64,000 nt of DNA from Proteiniborus ethanoligenes (GTDB lineage: Bacteria; Bacillota; Clostridia; Tissierellales; Proteiniboraceae): positions 40,065 through 104,064 of the forward strand of contig NZ_FNQE01000006.1 in assembly GCF_900107485.1 (NCBI RefSeq). Direction: 5' to 3'. The notes beneath the pieces were generated by a model, which saw only the letters and a list, made by a program, of their open reading frames with translations, did no database searches and was not told the origin of the DNA. Made by a program: the position numbers and the translations under genes. Of the stretch, positions 26,759 through 36,994 are shown one piece after another. Numbering within the stretch: the stretch's first letter is position 1; each line of letters starts with the position of its first letter.

Positions 26759-27481
26759 TTATATTTTAGTTTTCTCTAAAAATATTTTATATGCTGCAAT
26801 ATTTAATATAATAACATAAGCTAATCCAATAAAGTAGTACCAATAGTATGATAATAACAATATCCCTTCACCACGAATTAAACTGCTTATAGCTTTTGCA
26901 GGCCAGAATCCTGGTGCAAAAGAGAAGAATAGCTCTTTTTTATCTATAAAAAATAATGCTACAATAGGAAATACAAGTATTATTCCTGCTCCCTTCATAA
27001 CAGCAAAGCCCTCTATTTTATTTCCAGACACAGCATTAATAAACAATCCTGTAGCAGGTGCAGATAATGAAACTAAAAATGAAATAGCAACCATACTGCT
27101 AAAGGATAAATCTCCTACATTAGAAAACCACATAATATATATACAAGCAACAAAAGAAAGAACAAATGATACTATAAGCCTAAATGATAAAAATTGATGT
27201 ACGCTAAGAGGTGTTACCCTTATGGAAGTTAATATGTTATCATCTCTATCGTCCAGTATAGAAAACGCTATTAGGGCTCCATATATATATGGAGTCATCA
27301 ATGTGAGGATGACTAATATTAGATCTGAAAATCGCTCTATACTAAAGCCACTGGAATCTGCAATAGACGGTAAAACATATCTTCCAATTATCCCAAAAAG
27401 TATAGGGTATAGGGCCATAAAATTCATCATAGGATCTCGTTTCCACTTTTTTATTTCACTAGATAAAAAGCTACTATACAT
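26759..27481 (-). CDS. ABC-2 exporter permease
   Basis: Predicted 240 residues with six membrane segments and an N-terminal cytoplasmic stretch (SEIKKWKRDPMMNFMALYP). It belongs to the ABC-2 permease superfamily, similar in organisation to two-permease drug exporters annotated as fluoroquinolone-type. It starts 1 bp after the stop of the partner permease gene, so the two proteins probably form a heterodimer. The substrate is unknown. Confidence 0.82.
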   Translation of the reverse strand: MYSSFLSSEIKKWKRDPMMNFMALYPILFGIIGRYVLPSIADSSGFSIERFSDLILVILTLMTPYIYGALIAFSILDDRDDNILTSIRVTPLSVHQFLSFRLIVSFVLSFVACIYIMWFSNVGDLSFSSMVAISFLVSLSAPATGLFINAVSGNKIEGFAVMKGAGIILVFPIVALFFIDKKELFFSFAPGFWPAKAISSLIRGEGILLLSYYWYYFIGLAYVIILNIAAYKIFLEKTKI

Positions 27482-27482
27482 A

Positions 27483-28208
27483 TTAAACCCCGCTTTCTTT
27501 TATAGCAAATTCATTAAATTTCTTAGAAACTACAAGGTATAAAAGAGCTGAAGCTACTATCATGTATCCTAGGGAAAAATATATCTCCCAGGATTCTATC
27601 CCGCTAGATGAAGCATTCAGCAGTATCATAGATGCTTTTGTTGGCATTATATATAATATCTTGCTGAGTATGTCAATCTTAATAATTCCTATCTCTTCTA
27701 ATAGTACCGGTATCATCACCACAAAGGCATATTTCATCATACCCATTAATAAGGAATTAAAGTCTTTTGAATAGTAGGTAAGTATGAAGCCTATTAGGGA
27801 ATGAAAAAATGAAATCAACACTATTGCTCCTAAAAGTCCTAAGAAGTTAATATCTATTTCTTTAAATATTTTAACGTAAGCATACATAATTATTAGAGAT
27901 ATAATGCTAGATAATATATTGGCAAAGGTCTTAGAAAGGATATATTCTCCCTTAGTAATAGGAGATACGAGAAGTGTTTTAGTAACCCCCTCCTGTTTTT
28001 CAAAAAACATTGTAGCTCCTATTAAAAGCATAGGCATTGAAGTAGCATCTATAAAGAGCAACAAGGGGAACATAGAGCCAATACTTGGTGGGTCTATAAA
28101 ATACAGCATGCCAACCCAGAGTATGGCTACAAACAAGCTAGCCCCCAGAATATTGTATTTCTTCATTCTTTGAATCTCACCTATAACAAGCACTGCAAAG
28201 TTATTCAT
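27483..28208 (-). CDS. ABC-2 exporter permease (partner)
   Basis: Predicted 241 residues with six hydrophobic segments. The motif FFEKQEGVTKTLLVSPITKGEYILSK (positions about 65-90, written here in part) is typical of ABC-2 permeases just before the coupling helix. The gene overlaps the ATPase gene by 8 bp and precedes the second permease by 1 bp, showing translational coupling. Confidence 0.84.
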   Translation of the reverse strand: MNNFAVLVIGEIQRMKKYNILGASLFVAILWVGMLYFIDPPSIGSMFPLLLFIDATSMPMLLIGATMFFEKQEGVTKTLLVSPITKGEYILSKTFANILSSIISLIIMYAYVKIFKEIDINFLGLLGAIVLISFFHSLIGFILTYYSKDFNSLLMGMMKYAFVVMIPVLLEEIGIIKIDILSKILYIMPTKASMILLNASSSGIESWEIYFSLGYMIVASALLYLVVSKKFNEFAIKESGV

Positions 28209-29055
28209 GAAACTTCACCCCAGTCACTTTAATGAATATATCATCTAAAGTAGTTTCCTTACTGTGTATTGTAACTATTTCCTTTTCCTTTATAAGGTTT
28301 AGGAAAGCTTCGTTTGATCCTAATTTCTCCATATCAAAGGATTGTTTGTTTACAATACCTTCCTCTCTATATTCTACATCTACCTTTCTCTCTCCATACT
28401 TCAGTTTTAAATTTTTTGGAGTGTCTGTTTCTGCAATTTTACCATCTGCCATAAATGCTATTCTATTACATAATTCATCTGCATCATTCATTAAGTGAGT
28501 AGTAAGTAAAACTGTACCACCATTTTCTTGGAACTCTTTTATCATATCTTTGACGATTCTAGCATTTTTAGGGTCAAGCCCATTAGTAGGCTCATCTAAG
28601 AAAAGAATTTTAGGATTATTTAGTAGTGCCCTTACAAAATTTAATCTAGCCTTCATTCCCTTTGAGTACTCACCAATTTTTTTGTCTTTATCTTCATAAA
28701 GTCCTACTCTTTTTAAAAGCTGATCTGTATCTGCATTAGATTTATATAGCTTTTTAAAAAAGCTTAGGTTTTCTTCTGCTGTTAATTTTGAAAAATGCAC
28801 TGGCATTTCAAAGCCTACACCTATTTCTTCATAAAAATCCTTACCATAGGATTTTAAATCTTTACTTTTGTAGGTTACTTCGCCTTTGTACTTGTCTAAA
28901 AGCTTAATTAGTATCTTTTGAGTTGTACTCTTACCAACTCCACTAGGTCCTAGAAGCCCAAATATTTCTCCATCCCTTATCTCAAAAGATATTCCTTTAA
29001 TAGTATTTTCCTTGTTTTTAGGATACCTAAAGGTTAAATCCTCTACTTTAAACAA
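28201..29055 (-). CDS. ABC exporter ATP-binding protein
   Basis: Predicted 284 residues. Walker A GPSGVGKS, signature EYSKGMKARL, Walker B ILFLDEPTNGLDP and the H-loop TTHLM are intact. The signature YSKGM, instead of LSGGQ, is common in ABC-2 drug and bacteriocin exporters. The frame is open upstream to an ATG at 29106 with no ribosome site. The TTG at 29055 follows AAAAGGGGTGAAAGGG and starts directly at the ABC domain, so it was chosen. First gene of the TetR-controlled operon. Confidence 0.88.
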   Translation of the reverse strand: MFKVEDLTFRYPKNKENTIKGISFEIRDGEIFGLLGPSGVGKSTTQKILIKLLDKYKGEVTYKSKDLKSYGKDFYEEIGVGFEMPVHFSKLTAEENLSFFKKLYKSNADTDQLLKRVGLYEDKDKKIGEYSKGMKARLNFVRALLNNPKILFLDEPTNGLDPKNARIVKDMIKEFQENGGTVLLTTHLMNDADELCNRIAFMADGKIAETDTPKNLKLKYGERKVDVEYREEGIVNKQSFDMEKLGSNEAFLNLIKEKEIVTIHSKETTLDDIFIKVTGVKFHE

Positions 29056-29116
29056 CCCTTTCACCCCTTTTAATTTTTTACTGTTACTCTTTTCAAAACT
29101 TAACATTACGTCGTTT

Positions 29117-29182
29117 TAGACTTGCCGGTCTAGACCGCATGGTCTATAGTTTAATATTACTCCTATTTTTATATGCTGTCAA
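29117..29182 (-). promoter_or_regulatory. Promoter and double TetR-type operator of the exporter operon
   Basis: -35 TTGACA (29177-29182), 17-bp spacer, -10 TAATAT (29154-29159), predicted +1 near 29147. Directly downstream lie two 16-bp palindromes overlapping by 2 bp: TAGACCGCATGGTCTA (29131-29146) and TAGAC-N6-GTCTA (29117-29132), with centres 14 bp apart. This is the expected layout for a TetR repressor blocking transcription. Confidence 0.75.
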
Positions 29183-29265
29183 TATTTAATTAGGAAATAT
29201 ATAGATACTCTATTCATAATTTATATAAATAATTTGAAAAAGAATTTTTCTCTTATTTATAAAAC

Positions 29266-29303
29266 AAATAAACTAGTCTATGTTTTGCTAGACTAGTTTA
29301 TTT
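29266..29303. terminator. Terminator at the end of the restriction-modification operon
   Basis: Perfect 15-bp stem AAATAAACTAGTCTA/TAGACTAGTTTATTT with an 8-nt loop, 26 bp after the stop of the gene ending at 29330. Confidence 0.85.
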
Positions 29304-29329
29304 TTATGAATCTTAATATAATTTTTGAC

Positions 29330-30049
29330 CTATAAATATCTAATTACTTCTTCATCTAAAATCTTCTTCCTCTTCTCCCAATCTGGCATTAATGAAGTTA
29401 AAAAGGTATAGAATTTTTCATCATGATTTTTATATTTGAAGTGAATAAGCTCATGAAGAACTACATAATCTATACAATATTTCGGAGCCTTAATTAATTC
29501 TAAGTTTAAAAGTATAATCCCACTTTCTCTGTGACAAGACCCCCATCTGGCTTTCATTTCTCTGATGTGAATCTTTGGTTCAGGAATACCATACTTTTCG
29601 ACTATCGCATACATTTTATTTAAGGATTCATTAAAATTAATATAGGCTTTTTCATGTGTCCAATTGTTAAATAGTCTTTCTTTCTTCTTGAAATCATCTG
29701 TATCTCTTACATAAATATAAATAAACCCTCTAAAATATTTAACTTCTTCTATCTCTGATTTTTCTACCTTTAGCCTATATTGTCTACCAAGATACTTGAA
29801 CGATTCACCGTTTATATATTCTCTTTCCCTTTTTATCTCCCGTTGAGATTCTTTAAAATAAACAATATTTTTTAATATCCATGAGCCTTTATCTTTAACA
29901 AAATCCTTAATAAAATCTAAAGGCACATTATGATTTGCGGAAACTGCAATACTCATATCTGGCCTAATATTTAAATTAATATTTTTTACATTTTTTCTTT
30001 CTAATTCAAACGTTATTTCATTTCCTCCATAGTTCACTGTATGTTTCAT
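29330..30049 (-). CDS. YgjP/M48-like metallopeptidase in the type I R-M operon
   Basis: Predicted 239 residues of the YgjP-like (DUF45) family. The zinc motif HELIH lies in VVLHELIHFKYKNHDEKF, with the usual MKARWGSCH segment about 40 residues before it. Such genes are common next to hsdR in Firmicutes, where their role is not settled. The HsdR gene ends at 30064, so the two are tightly coupled. The start is uncertain among several ATG codons; the ATG at 30049 gives GGTGATC the best spacing. Confidence 0.85.
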   Translation of the reverse strand: MKHTVNYGGNEITFELERKNVKNINLNIRPDMSIAVSANHNVPLDFIKDFVKDKGSWILKNIVYFKESQREIKREREYINGESFKYLGRQYRLKVEKSEIEEVKYFRGFIYIYVRDTDDFKKKERLFNNWTHEKAYINFNESLNKMYAIVEKYGIPEPKIHIREMKARWGSCHRESGIILLNLELIKAPKYCIDYVVLHELIHFKYKNHDEKFYTFLTSLMPDWEKRKKILDEEVIRYL

Positions 30050-30063
30050 CATCTGATCACCCA

Positions 30064-33000
30064 TCAATATCGTTTTAATGCTACAGCTTTTATTCTTTCT
30101 ATTATCATGTCAATTTGTTCAAAATCTAATTCTATATTATTATCTTTAGAAAAATCAAATAGCAAGTCATCAATCTCTTGTTCTATTTTTTTATGAACAT
30201 CTGTATTGTCATGCCAATCTACTTTGCTATATCTAGCTATAATACCTTCCATATAGATAGAAAGTTCAGCTATTAATTCTTCATCAATAGTGCCTTTAGA
30301 GCTTCCTGCATTATAAACCTCATTAGTCTCCTTTATTACTTCCAAAGCAACACCATAAAAAGCTTTGGCATTAGGCTTGTTTTTAATATTATCAGGATAA
30401 TCCATACCAGAGTAACCTCTTTGAAAATCCTTCTTAATGTCATTCAATCTATTAAAAAAGTCACTTTCACTAATTCTTTTGTCCTTATATGCTTGTAATA
30501 CTTCTTCAATCATTTCGGAAAACTTCTTATAATACGCAGGATTTTCATCCCATTTCATGTTTATACTTCTTGCCATCCTAGTCCTTATAGCATCGGCCTT
30601 TGCCCTAGGTGAGCCTAATCTTTCAAGTTCCTTTTCAAATCCCTTTTCATCAAGAATATCAACAGGATTGGTAATCCTAATAACTTCTTCTGCTGCAATA
30701 TAATTATCCATTAGCTTTTGCATTTTAGCTTCATACTCTTTGTGGTCTATTGTATCTGAATATCTTAGTTTAACACTTTTTCTTAACTCTTGATAAAACT
30801 TAAAGTCTTTCTTATACTTATTTATTTCTTCTTGACTTAAAGAATTATAAACCCTTTCAGATTCTAATGCTATGCTTAAATTTCTACCAAAGTTACTAAG
30901 GACGCCATAGAAGTTCTCTCTTAACTCCTCATTCCCTAATAGTATTTCATACTCTTCTATGTCTTTTTTATTTTTTACTGGTATAAATATATTTACTAGC
31001 TCAGTATAATACTGCCTTAGTGATCCTATAATACTAATTACATCATATAAAGCTCCTTTTAAATCCTTAGGGTCAAAATTTTCAAGTCCTGCTCCCGAAT
31101 ACATTTCCATAGCTTCATCTAATTTATCTAAAAGTCCCCTATAATCAATAATGAGACCATAATCTTTTCCTTCATAAAGCCTATTGACCCTTGCTATGGC
31201 TTGTAAAAGCGTGTGTTCCTTCATAGGTTTATCTACATACATGACAGTAGCTCTAGGAGCATCAAATCCTGTCAACAACTTATCTACTACTATAAGAAGA
31301 TCTAAGTCATCACCATTTACAAAATCATCCTTTATGCTCTCTTCATAATTTTCTTCACTCCCATACCTTTCCATCATCCTATCCCAGAATCTTTTTACCC
31401 TATTCTTAGACTCTTCGTCTACTGCATCATGCCCCTCTCTTTGGTCAGGAGGAGATATTACAACAGCTGAATCTAAATCTCCAAGGTCTTCAAAAGCTTC
31501 TAAATATCTTATGGATTCAATCTTACTATTTGTGGCTAACATAGCCTTGAACTGGGAACCTTGAGTCTTATAATTTCTCATAAAATGTTCATTAATATCA
31601 AAGGCTATCATTTTGATACGTTGATCAGAAGATGCAATCTTTTCAAATTGACTCCATTTTTTCATAACTTCTTCTTTTTGCTTGTGATTCAGGTTTCTTG
31701 TTATTATCTCTAATCTATTATCTATAGCTTTTCTGTTAACTGTTTGGTCTACCATTTTCCCCTCATATAAGAGAGGTACTATGGTTTTGTCTTTAACCCC
31801 ATCTGCTATGGTATAGGTATGAATGAGCTCACCAAATTTAATCATAGTATTTTTTCGTTCATCCTTCATTAAGGGGGTACCTGTAAACCCTAAATAACAA
31901 GCGTTAGGAAATACTTGCTTCATCTTAATATGAAGCTCTCCATAATTCGTACGGTGGGATTCGTCTACTAGTACAAAAATATCTTTTGAAAATATTGGTT
32001 TTTGTCTACTTGATGCAGTATCAAATTTATGAATTAAAGTAGTTATTATATCAGAGCTATTATCGTTAATTAAATTTACAAGGTGCTTTCCAGTAGTTGC
32101 ACGACTAGCTTTAAGTCTTGTGTGATTAAAGGTCTGATGAATTTGCTTATCTAAATTTACTCTATCAGTAACAATGATTACTCTTGGATCACATTCATTA
32201 AGCTCAGTTAAAATATATTTTGCTAACATAACCATGGTCAATGATTTGCCGCTTCCCTGAGTATGCCATATAACTCCAGATTTTCTATTTCCATTTGGAG
32301 CTTCCTCATCTATTGCCTTTATTATTTCTTTAACTGCAAAAAATTGTTGATATCTAGCTATTTTCTTTATATTTTTATCAAATAATACAAAGTATTTAGT
32401 AAGTTCTAATAATCTTGCTGGGTGGAATAATGATATTATATTTTTATCTTGATTTGTTGGAAGTCTACCAAAAACAATTTTGCTAATTTTTTCTTGTAGC
32501 CATTCTTCGTTTTCCTCTTTCCATATTGACCAGAATTTCCTTGGTGTATAACAGGTTCCGTATTCTGTTTCATTTTTATTTGTAGCTATTAATATTTGAC
32601 TATATTTAAATAATTGAGGTATAAAATCCTTCCCTTGATTTCTTAGCATTTGACTTATACCCTGTTCTATATTAATAGATGCTCTTTTACATTCAATAAC
32701 AGCGAAAGGGATTCCATTAACAAAAAGAACAATGTCCGGTCTTATATTTCCTTCCCCATCTTCTTTTTCTACTGTGAATTCTTCTACTACATGAAATACA
32801 TTGTCGTGTATATTTTCCCAATCAATATATTTCATAGAAAAAGATTTTCTTGAACCGTCAGCTAGGCTTTCTTCATAGCTTCTTCCAAGCATTAAGTAGT
32901 CATATATTTTTTCGTTTGTGCGAACTAAGCCATCTATTAAAGGTTCATCTAGGTCCTTAATAGCTTGTTCAATATTTTTTTCGCTGAACTTATAGATTTG

Positions 33001-33192
33001 ATTCTTGTATTCATATTCATTAAGCTCTATTAGCTTTTCTTTTAATATATCCTTGAGAAGTACATTATATAGATTCCCCCTGGAGTCTTCTACTTCTTCT
33101 GAAGTTATATATTTATAGCCTAGATTTTTCAACACTTCTATAGCAGGTTTTTGACTTATATTTTCTTCATTATATAATTCTGCTCTAGTCAT
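30064..33192 (-). CDS. hsdR: Type I restriction enzyme, R (motor/nuclease) subunit
   Basis: Predicted 1042 residues. The N-terminal nuclease has the PD-(D/E)xK core RPDIVLFVNGIPFAVIECK (about 150-168). The SF2 translocase motifs follow: HTQGSGKSLTMV (Walker A), VDESHRTNYG (motif II) and GFTGTPL (motif III). A long helical C-terminus contacts the methylase complex. All motifs are intact. Translocates DNA with ATP and cuts unmethylated DNA at a distance. The start has AAAGGGGGAAAA upstream, 12 bp after the HsdS gene. Confidence 0.93.
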   Translation of the reverse strand: MTRAELYNEENISQKPAIEVLKNLGYKYITSEEVEDSRGNLYNVLLKDILKEKLIELNEYEYKNQIYKFSEKNIEQAIKDLDEPLIDGLVRTNEKIYDYLMLGRSYEESLADGSRKSFSMKYIDWENIHDNVFHVVEEFTVEKEDGEGNIRPDIVLFVNGIPFAVIECKRASINIEQGISQMLRNQGKDFIPQLFKYSQILIATNKNETEYGTCYTPRKFWSIWKEENEEWLQEKISKIVFGRLPTNQDKNIISLFHPARLLELTKYFVLFDKNIKKIARYQQFFAVKEIIKAIDEEAPNGNRKSGVIWHTQGSGKSLTMVMLAKYILTELNECDPRVIIVTDRVNLDKQIHQTFNHTRLKASRATTGKHLVNLINDNSSDIITTLIHKFDTASSRQKPIFSKDIFVLVDESHRTNYGELHIKMKQVFPNACYLGFTGTPLMKDERKNTMIKFGELIHTYTIADGVKDKTIVPLLYEGKMVDQTVNRKAIDNRLEIITRNLNHKQKEEVMKKWSQFEKIASSDQRIKMIAFDINEHFMRNYKTQGSQFKAMLATNSKIESIRYLEAFEDLGDLDSAVVISPPDQREGHDAVDEESKNRVKRFWDRMMERYGSEENYEESIKDDFVNGDDLDLLIVVDKLLTGFDAPRATVMYVDKPMKEHTLLQAIARVNRLYEGKDYGLIIDYRGLLDKLDEAMEMYSGAGLENFDPKDLKGALYDVISIIGSLRQYYTELVNIFIPVKNKKDIEEYEILLGNEELRENFYGVLSNFGRNLSIALESERVYNSLSQEEINKYKKDFKFYQELRKSVKLRYSDTIDHKEYEAKMQKLMDNYIAAEEVIRITNPVDILDEKGFEKELERLGSPRAKADAIRTRMARSINMKWDENPAYYKKFSEMIEEVLQAYKDKRISESDFFNRLNDIKKDFQRGYSGMDYPDNIKNKPNAKAFYGVALEVIKETNEVYNAGSSKGTIDEELIAELSIYMEGIIARYSKVDWHDNTDVHKKIEQEIDDLLFDFSKDNNIELDFEQIDMIIERIKAVALKRY

Positions 33193-33204
33193 GATTTTCC
33201 CCCT

Positions 33205-34515
33205 TTAACACTTCACTCTAACCACACCTGTAAGTAGTAATTGCATTAGACCTTTCTTTTGAAGTTTTAGTAGGTCTAACTCTTGGATCAATAGGTCTAT
33301 TTCTTTGTCGGCTGTAGAAAGGATTTGGGCAATGGCTTTTTGTTCCTTGAGAGATGGCATCTTGAAAATCAAACTTTCTACATCAGCTGAACTGATGTTG
33401 GGTTGCGCTCCAGCAACTAGTCTTTTATTTAATTGATTTTGAAATTCTTTGTTTTCTACTATATGATAAAGATATTGATAATACAATTCTTCTCTTATCG
33501 CTATAAACTTACCTACACGCTGGTTCAAATATGCTATATTATAGTTCCTATATACTCCAGTTTTGCCAGTAGTTGCTCCAGACATAGCTATTAGCAAGTC
33601 GCCTCTTTTTACTAAAAACTTATCGTCGATTTCAATAGGATCGTAATATACTACATCTTTATTTAAATTAACAATCTTTTCTATGTTAGATATTCTTATT
33701 ATAGGAACTCCATCTTCTTTATATGAACTACTTTCAAAGGCATATCCTCCTTGTAGTTCTATTACTTCCCCTAGCCTCGCTTCCTCCCATTCCTCATCAA
33801 ACCCAGGCAATCTTACTTCTCCAGTTAAAAGCTTCTGCATTAATCCTTTTTTCTGTTCTTTCTTTTCTTCTATTAATTTTTCTTTAAGCTCTATTGCCTT
33901 ATCCCAAGCTGATAGGATTTGGGCGATTTCTTGCTGTTCTGATTTATCTGGTAAGGCAAGCTTAATTTCACTTAATTCACCTAATCCTATTCTAAGTCTA
34001 GTTGTTCCAGTTCCCCTTTTTATTGCCTCTTTACGAAAATGACTGGAATTTATGTATTCCATTACATATTTTGTACTATAATTATTAGAATCAACTTTCA
34101 GTCTAATTCCATCAGAAGCCATCAAGTATCTTCTTTGCCCACTTGGCACAATACATGCCCTAGCTAACGGTTCAGCCATTTTGGCTATCAAGATTTCTTC
34201 GGGATATATATTGCAGCTGTGTAGTTCATCAGCCTTTTTATTTGATGTGTAAATTTTATAATTGTCTAGAAATATTCCATCACCTATATTTTGAAGCTGC
34301 AATATCCTCACACCATCATCTGTATAATGTTCTGTTTTTAAATCTGAGCCAAATGGTCCCCCAGTGAATGCATATCTATCCTGTGAATCCTTTACATCAA
34401 TTAATCTCTTCACTTGCCACTCCTCAGGTATAATACCTATCTTTGTCTTTTTATACCCTTCTGGTACTTCTCCTTTATTTATCATTTCTATTCTCACTTT
34501 TATTTCAGTGTTCAA
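33205..34515 (-). CDS. hsdS: Type I restriction enzyme, S (specificity) subunit
   Basis: Predicted 436 residues with two target-recognition domains. TRD1 starts at IPEEWQVKRL, the first spacer helix runs through 'LKEKLIEEKKEQKKGLMQKLLTGEVRLPGF' (given here as a whole only to mark about 190-220), TRD2 begins at EEWEEARLGEV, and the second helix ends with QLLLTGVVRV. The two TRDs define a bipartite DNA target that cannot be read from the sequence. The TTG at 34515 follows GGTGGTGA. A longer frame from a GTG at 34581 lacks a clear site. Confidence 0.88.
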   Translation of the reverse strand: MNTEIKVRIEMINKGEVPEGYKKTKIGIIPEEWQVKRLIDVKDSQDRYAFTGGPFGSDLKTEHYTDDGVRILQLQNIGDGIFLDNYKIYTSNKKADELHSCNIYPEEILIAKMAEPLARACIVPSGQRRYLMASDGIRLKVDSNNYSTKYVMEYINSSHFRKEAIKRGTGTTRLRIGLGELSEIKLALPDKSEQQEIAQILSAWDKAIELKEKLIEEKKEQKKGLMQKLLTGEVRLPGFDEEWEEARLGEVIELQGGYAFESSSYKEDGVPIIRISNIEKIVNLNKDVVYYDPIEIDDKFLVKRGDLLIAMSGATTGKTGVYRNYNIAYLNQRVGKFIAIREELYYQYLYHIVENKEFQNQLNKRLVAGAQPNISSADVESLIFKMPSLKEQKAIAQILSTADKEIDLLIQELDLLKLQKKGLMQLLLTGVVRVKC

Positions 34516-34598
34516 ATTTTCACCACCTATTTTAGTTTTTCTGGCTCGAAATCCTTCGTGAGTAAGGCTTATACTGCCCACCTAAGTATGACAATTTT

Positions 34599-35435
34599 CT
34601 ATTCCGTTTCCAGTTCCTTTTTCATCTTTTCCTTTTCAATTTGTTTTACACTTTTTTCAGGTGTGGGTAAATCCTCGGGCATAGTTCCTCCTAGTTCTTT
34701 TATAGTTTGTCTAACCTTTGCTCCTACTTCAAAATGTGTATTATTTGCATTATTTTTACCCTTAATGTTTTCTCGCCTTAGCTTTTCATCTGTTTGTGTT
34801 GCCCTGAATAAATTAGCAGCAAGTTCTGTGCTACCCATATGATCTAAAATTTGTTGACTCCTTTTAAGTTTTTTCTTTTGGTGAATTTCCTTTGCTCCTA
34901 GTCCACCGTAGAGTCCTTGATATCCTTTATTTTGAAAAATTGCATAATCTTTTGATGTTTCTATTCCTGCCATTTGTGCTGCTTCTGCTAAGGATTTGTT
35001 ATGATTTTTTAATTCATTTCTAATTGCTAAACGCTTTTCTTCTTCTGTTAATTGCTTAAAATCCTCTTCTATTTCTCTTTCCCTTGTTTTAACTGCAAAA
35101 TAAGTTTGACCAAGTGCTATTACTTCTTTTCTTGAATCTGCATTTTGTACTATTAAATAGCATGCATATCTTGAAAGCATAATATCCTCAATTTCCCTTT
35201 GGGCTCCTGAGCCAAGTTCGACCATATTGTTGACGTCAACAAAATGGTCCTCGACTATATACTCACTATTCTTACATGCCATCTTAGCTTTATCGATAAC
35301 CAATAAGAAATTTCGCCATTCCTTATACTCTAAAGTCTTTTGCAATTCTCTCCCATACCAAAATTCAACACCATCTTCAGTCAAATGCTTTATGTTTTCA
35401 AATATTTTTTGTGAATAAGTTTTAATATTTGACAT
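34599..35435 (-). CDS. dinD: DinD (DNA-damage-inducible protein D) family
   Basis: Predicted 278 residues. The N-terminal BRO-like part (VEFWYGRELQKTLEY, then W-R-NF) and the C-terminal part (MGSTELAANLFRATQTDEKL) match DinD. E. coli DinD inhibits RecA in vitro and is SOS-induced. Here it lies between hsdM and hsdS, in an operon with strong ribosome sites throughout, so it is expressed with the R-M system rather than from its own LexA box. DinD genes are often placed in type I R-M loci of Firmicutes. Its role there is not established. Confidence 0.9.
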   Translation of the reverse strand: MSNIKTYSQKIFENIKHLTEDGVEFWYGRELQKTLEYKEWRNFLLVIDKAKMACKNSEYIVEDHFVDVNNMVELGSGAQREIEDIMLSRYACYLIVQNADSRKEVIALGQTYFAVKTREREIEEDFKQLTEEEKRLAIRNELKNHNKSLAEAAQMAGIETSKDYAIFQNKGYQGLYGGLGAKEIHQKKKLKRSQQILDHMGSTELAANLFRATQTDEKLRRENIKGKNNANNTHFEVGAKVRQTIKELGGTMPEDLPTPEKSVKQIEKEKMKKELETE

Positions 35436-35457
35436 TGGTATCCCCCTTTTAATTTTG

Positions 35458-36981
35458 CTAAAGCCCCAGTTCTTTTAAATACCTTTTCATCTGCTCTTCC
35501 ACTTTTGTAAGCTCTGATTTTATGTCCGTAATATTTTTAGCTACTTCTTCCATATTCACTGGCTCTTCCTCTTCAAAAGTATCTACATATCTTGGAATAT
35601 TAAGATTATAATCGTTTTCTTTTACTTCTTCTTTGCTAGCTACATAGGAATATTTATCTATAGTTTCATAGTTTTCATATGTTTTTACTATTTTCTCTAT
35701 ATCCTGTTCTCTCAATTTGTTTTGATTTTTATCCTTTTCATAGTTGCCTTCCCCCGAAGCATCTATAAATAGAATATCTTTTCTAGCTCTATTTTTCTTA
35801 AACACCATTATGCAAGCTGGAATTCCAGTGCCATAAAATAATGATTCTGGTAAGCCTATTACTGCATCTAGTAGATTCATCTCTATTATTTGCTTCCTGA
35901 TTCTTTCTTCACTGGCTCCTCTGAATAATACTCCATGTGGAAGTATAACAGCCATTCTTCCTTCCTCAGCTAAAGAATAAAGCATGTGCTGAACAAATGC
36001 AAAATCTCCTCTCGATGCAGGCGGTACTCCCCAATCGAATCTACCATAAGGATCCAGATTTGCCTCCATTTTAAATTTATTATCATTGTCTCCTGCAAAA
36101 CCCATGGCCCATTTATCTAGGGAAAAAGGTGGATTGGCTACGACTACTTGGAACTTCATCAGTCTTCCATCTTCTAAGTGTAGAGGATTTGCTAAAGTGT
36201 CTCCCCAAGCAATTTTAGCATCATCAATACCATGCAAAAACATATTCATCATACAGAGTGAATGAGTTTGTCCATTTCTCTCCTGTCCATATACTGCTAC
36301 TTTTCTACTAGGTACTTGATTTACTACTTTTATTAGTAAGGACCCGGATCCACAGGTAGGGTCATATATTCTATCATTTTCCCCTGGCTTGACAATTCTT
36401 GCAAGGAGTTCCGAAACCATAGAAGGCGTGAAAAATTCTCCACCCTTTTTCCCTGCATCTGATGCAAATCTTTCAATCATGAATTGATAAGCATCTCCAA
36501 TAATATCATTTTCTCCTACTTTTGAAGGACTTAAATCAAGTTTCGCAAAGTCTTCTAATAATATTCTAAGCATAGCATTTCTGTCTTTAGTGTGACCTAA
36601 TACTGCCTCGCTATTAAAGTCTATATTTCTAAATACACCTCTTAATTTACCTGCGTTTTCAGTTTCTAATCTTTCTAATGCCTTGTTGATTTCTTCTCCA
36701 ACCTCAGGGTCATTTCTTTTGCTGTATAGATAGTCAAAGGTAGATTTTTCATCTAATATAAATCTTTCTCTTGACATTGCTCTTTTAATTCTTTCTTCAT
36801 TTCCTTCATACTTTTCAATATATTTTCTTAGATGTTCCTTATAGGTATCGCTTAAATATTTAATAAAAAGCATTACAAGTACATAATCCTTATATATACT
36901 TGAATCTATTTTCCCCCTAAATGTATCTGAAGCTTCCCATAATGTTTGATTAATTTGTGACTGTGTGGTTTTATTATCCAT
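35458..36981 (-). CDS. hsdM: Type I restriction enzyme, M (adenine methyltransferase) subunit
   Basis: Predicted 507 residues. An N-terminal HsdM helical domain (to about 150) precedes the N6-adenine methylase: SAM-binding YDPTCGSGSLL (about 200-210) and catalytic VANPPFSL (about 280-287). Pairs with HsdS for methylation and with HsdR for restriction. Start with GGAGGAGC upstream. It is 22 bp from dinD and 13 bp after the half-HsdS gene. Confidence 0.93.
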   Translation of the reverse strand: MDNKTTQSQINQTLWEASDTFRGKIDSSIYKDYVLVMLFIKYLSDTYKEHLRKYIEKYEGNEERIKRAMSRERFILDEKSTFDYLYSKRNDPEVGEEINKALERLETENAGKLRGVFRNIDFNSEAVLGHTKDRNAMLRILLEDFAKLDLSPSKVGENDIIGDAYQFMIERFASDAGKKGGEFFTPSMVSELLARIVKPGENDRIYDPTCGSGSLLIKVVNQVPSRKVAVYGQERNGQTHSLCMMNMFLHGIDDAKIAWGDTLANPLHLEDGRLMKFQVVVANPPFSLDKWAMGFAGDNDNKFKMEANLDPYGRFDWGVPPASRGDFAFVQHMLYSLAEEGRMAVILPHGVLFRGASEERIRKQIIEMNLLDAVIGLPESLFYGTGIPACIMVFKKNRARKDILFIDASGEGNYEKDKNQNKLREQDIEKIVKTYENYETIDKYSYVASKEEVKENDYNLNIPRYVDTFEEEEPVNMEEVAKNITDIKSELTKVEEQMKRYLKELGL

Positions 36982-36994
36982 AATAGCTCCTCCT

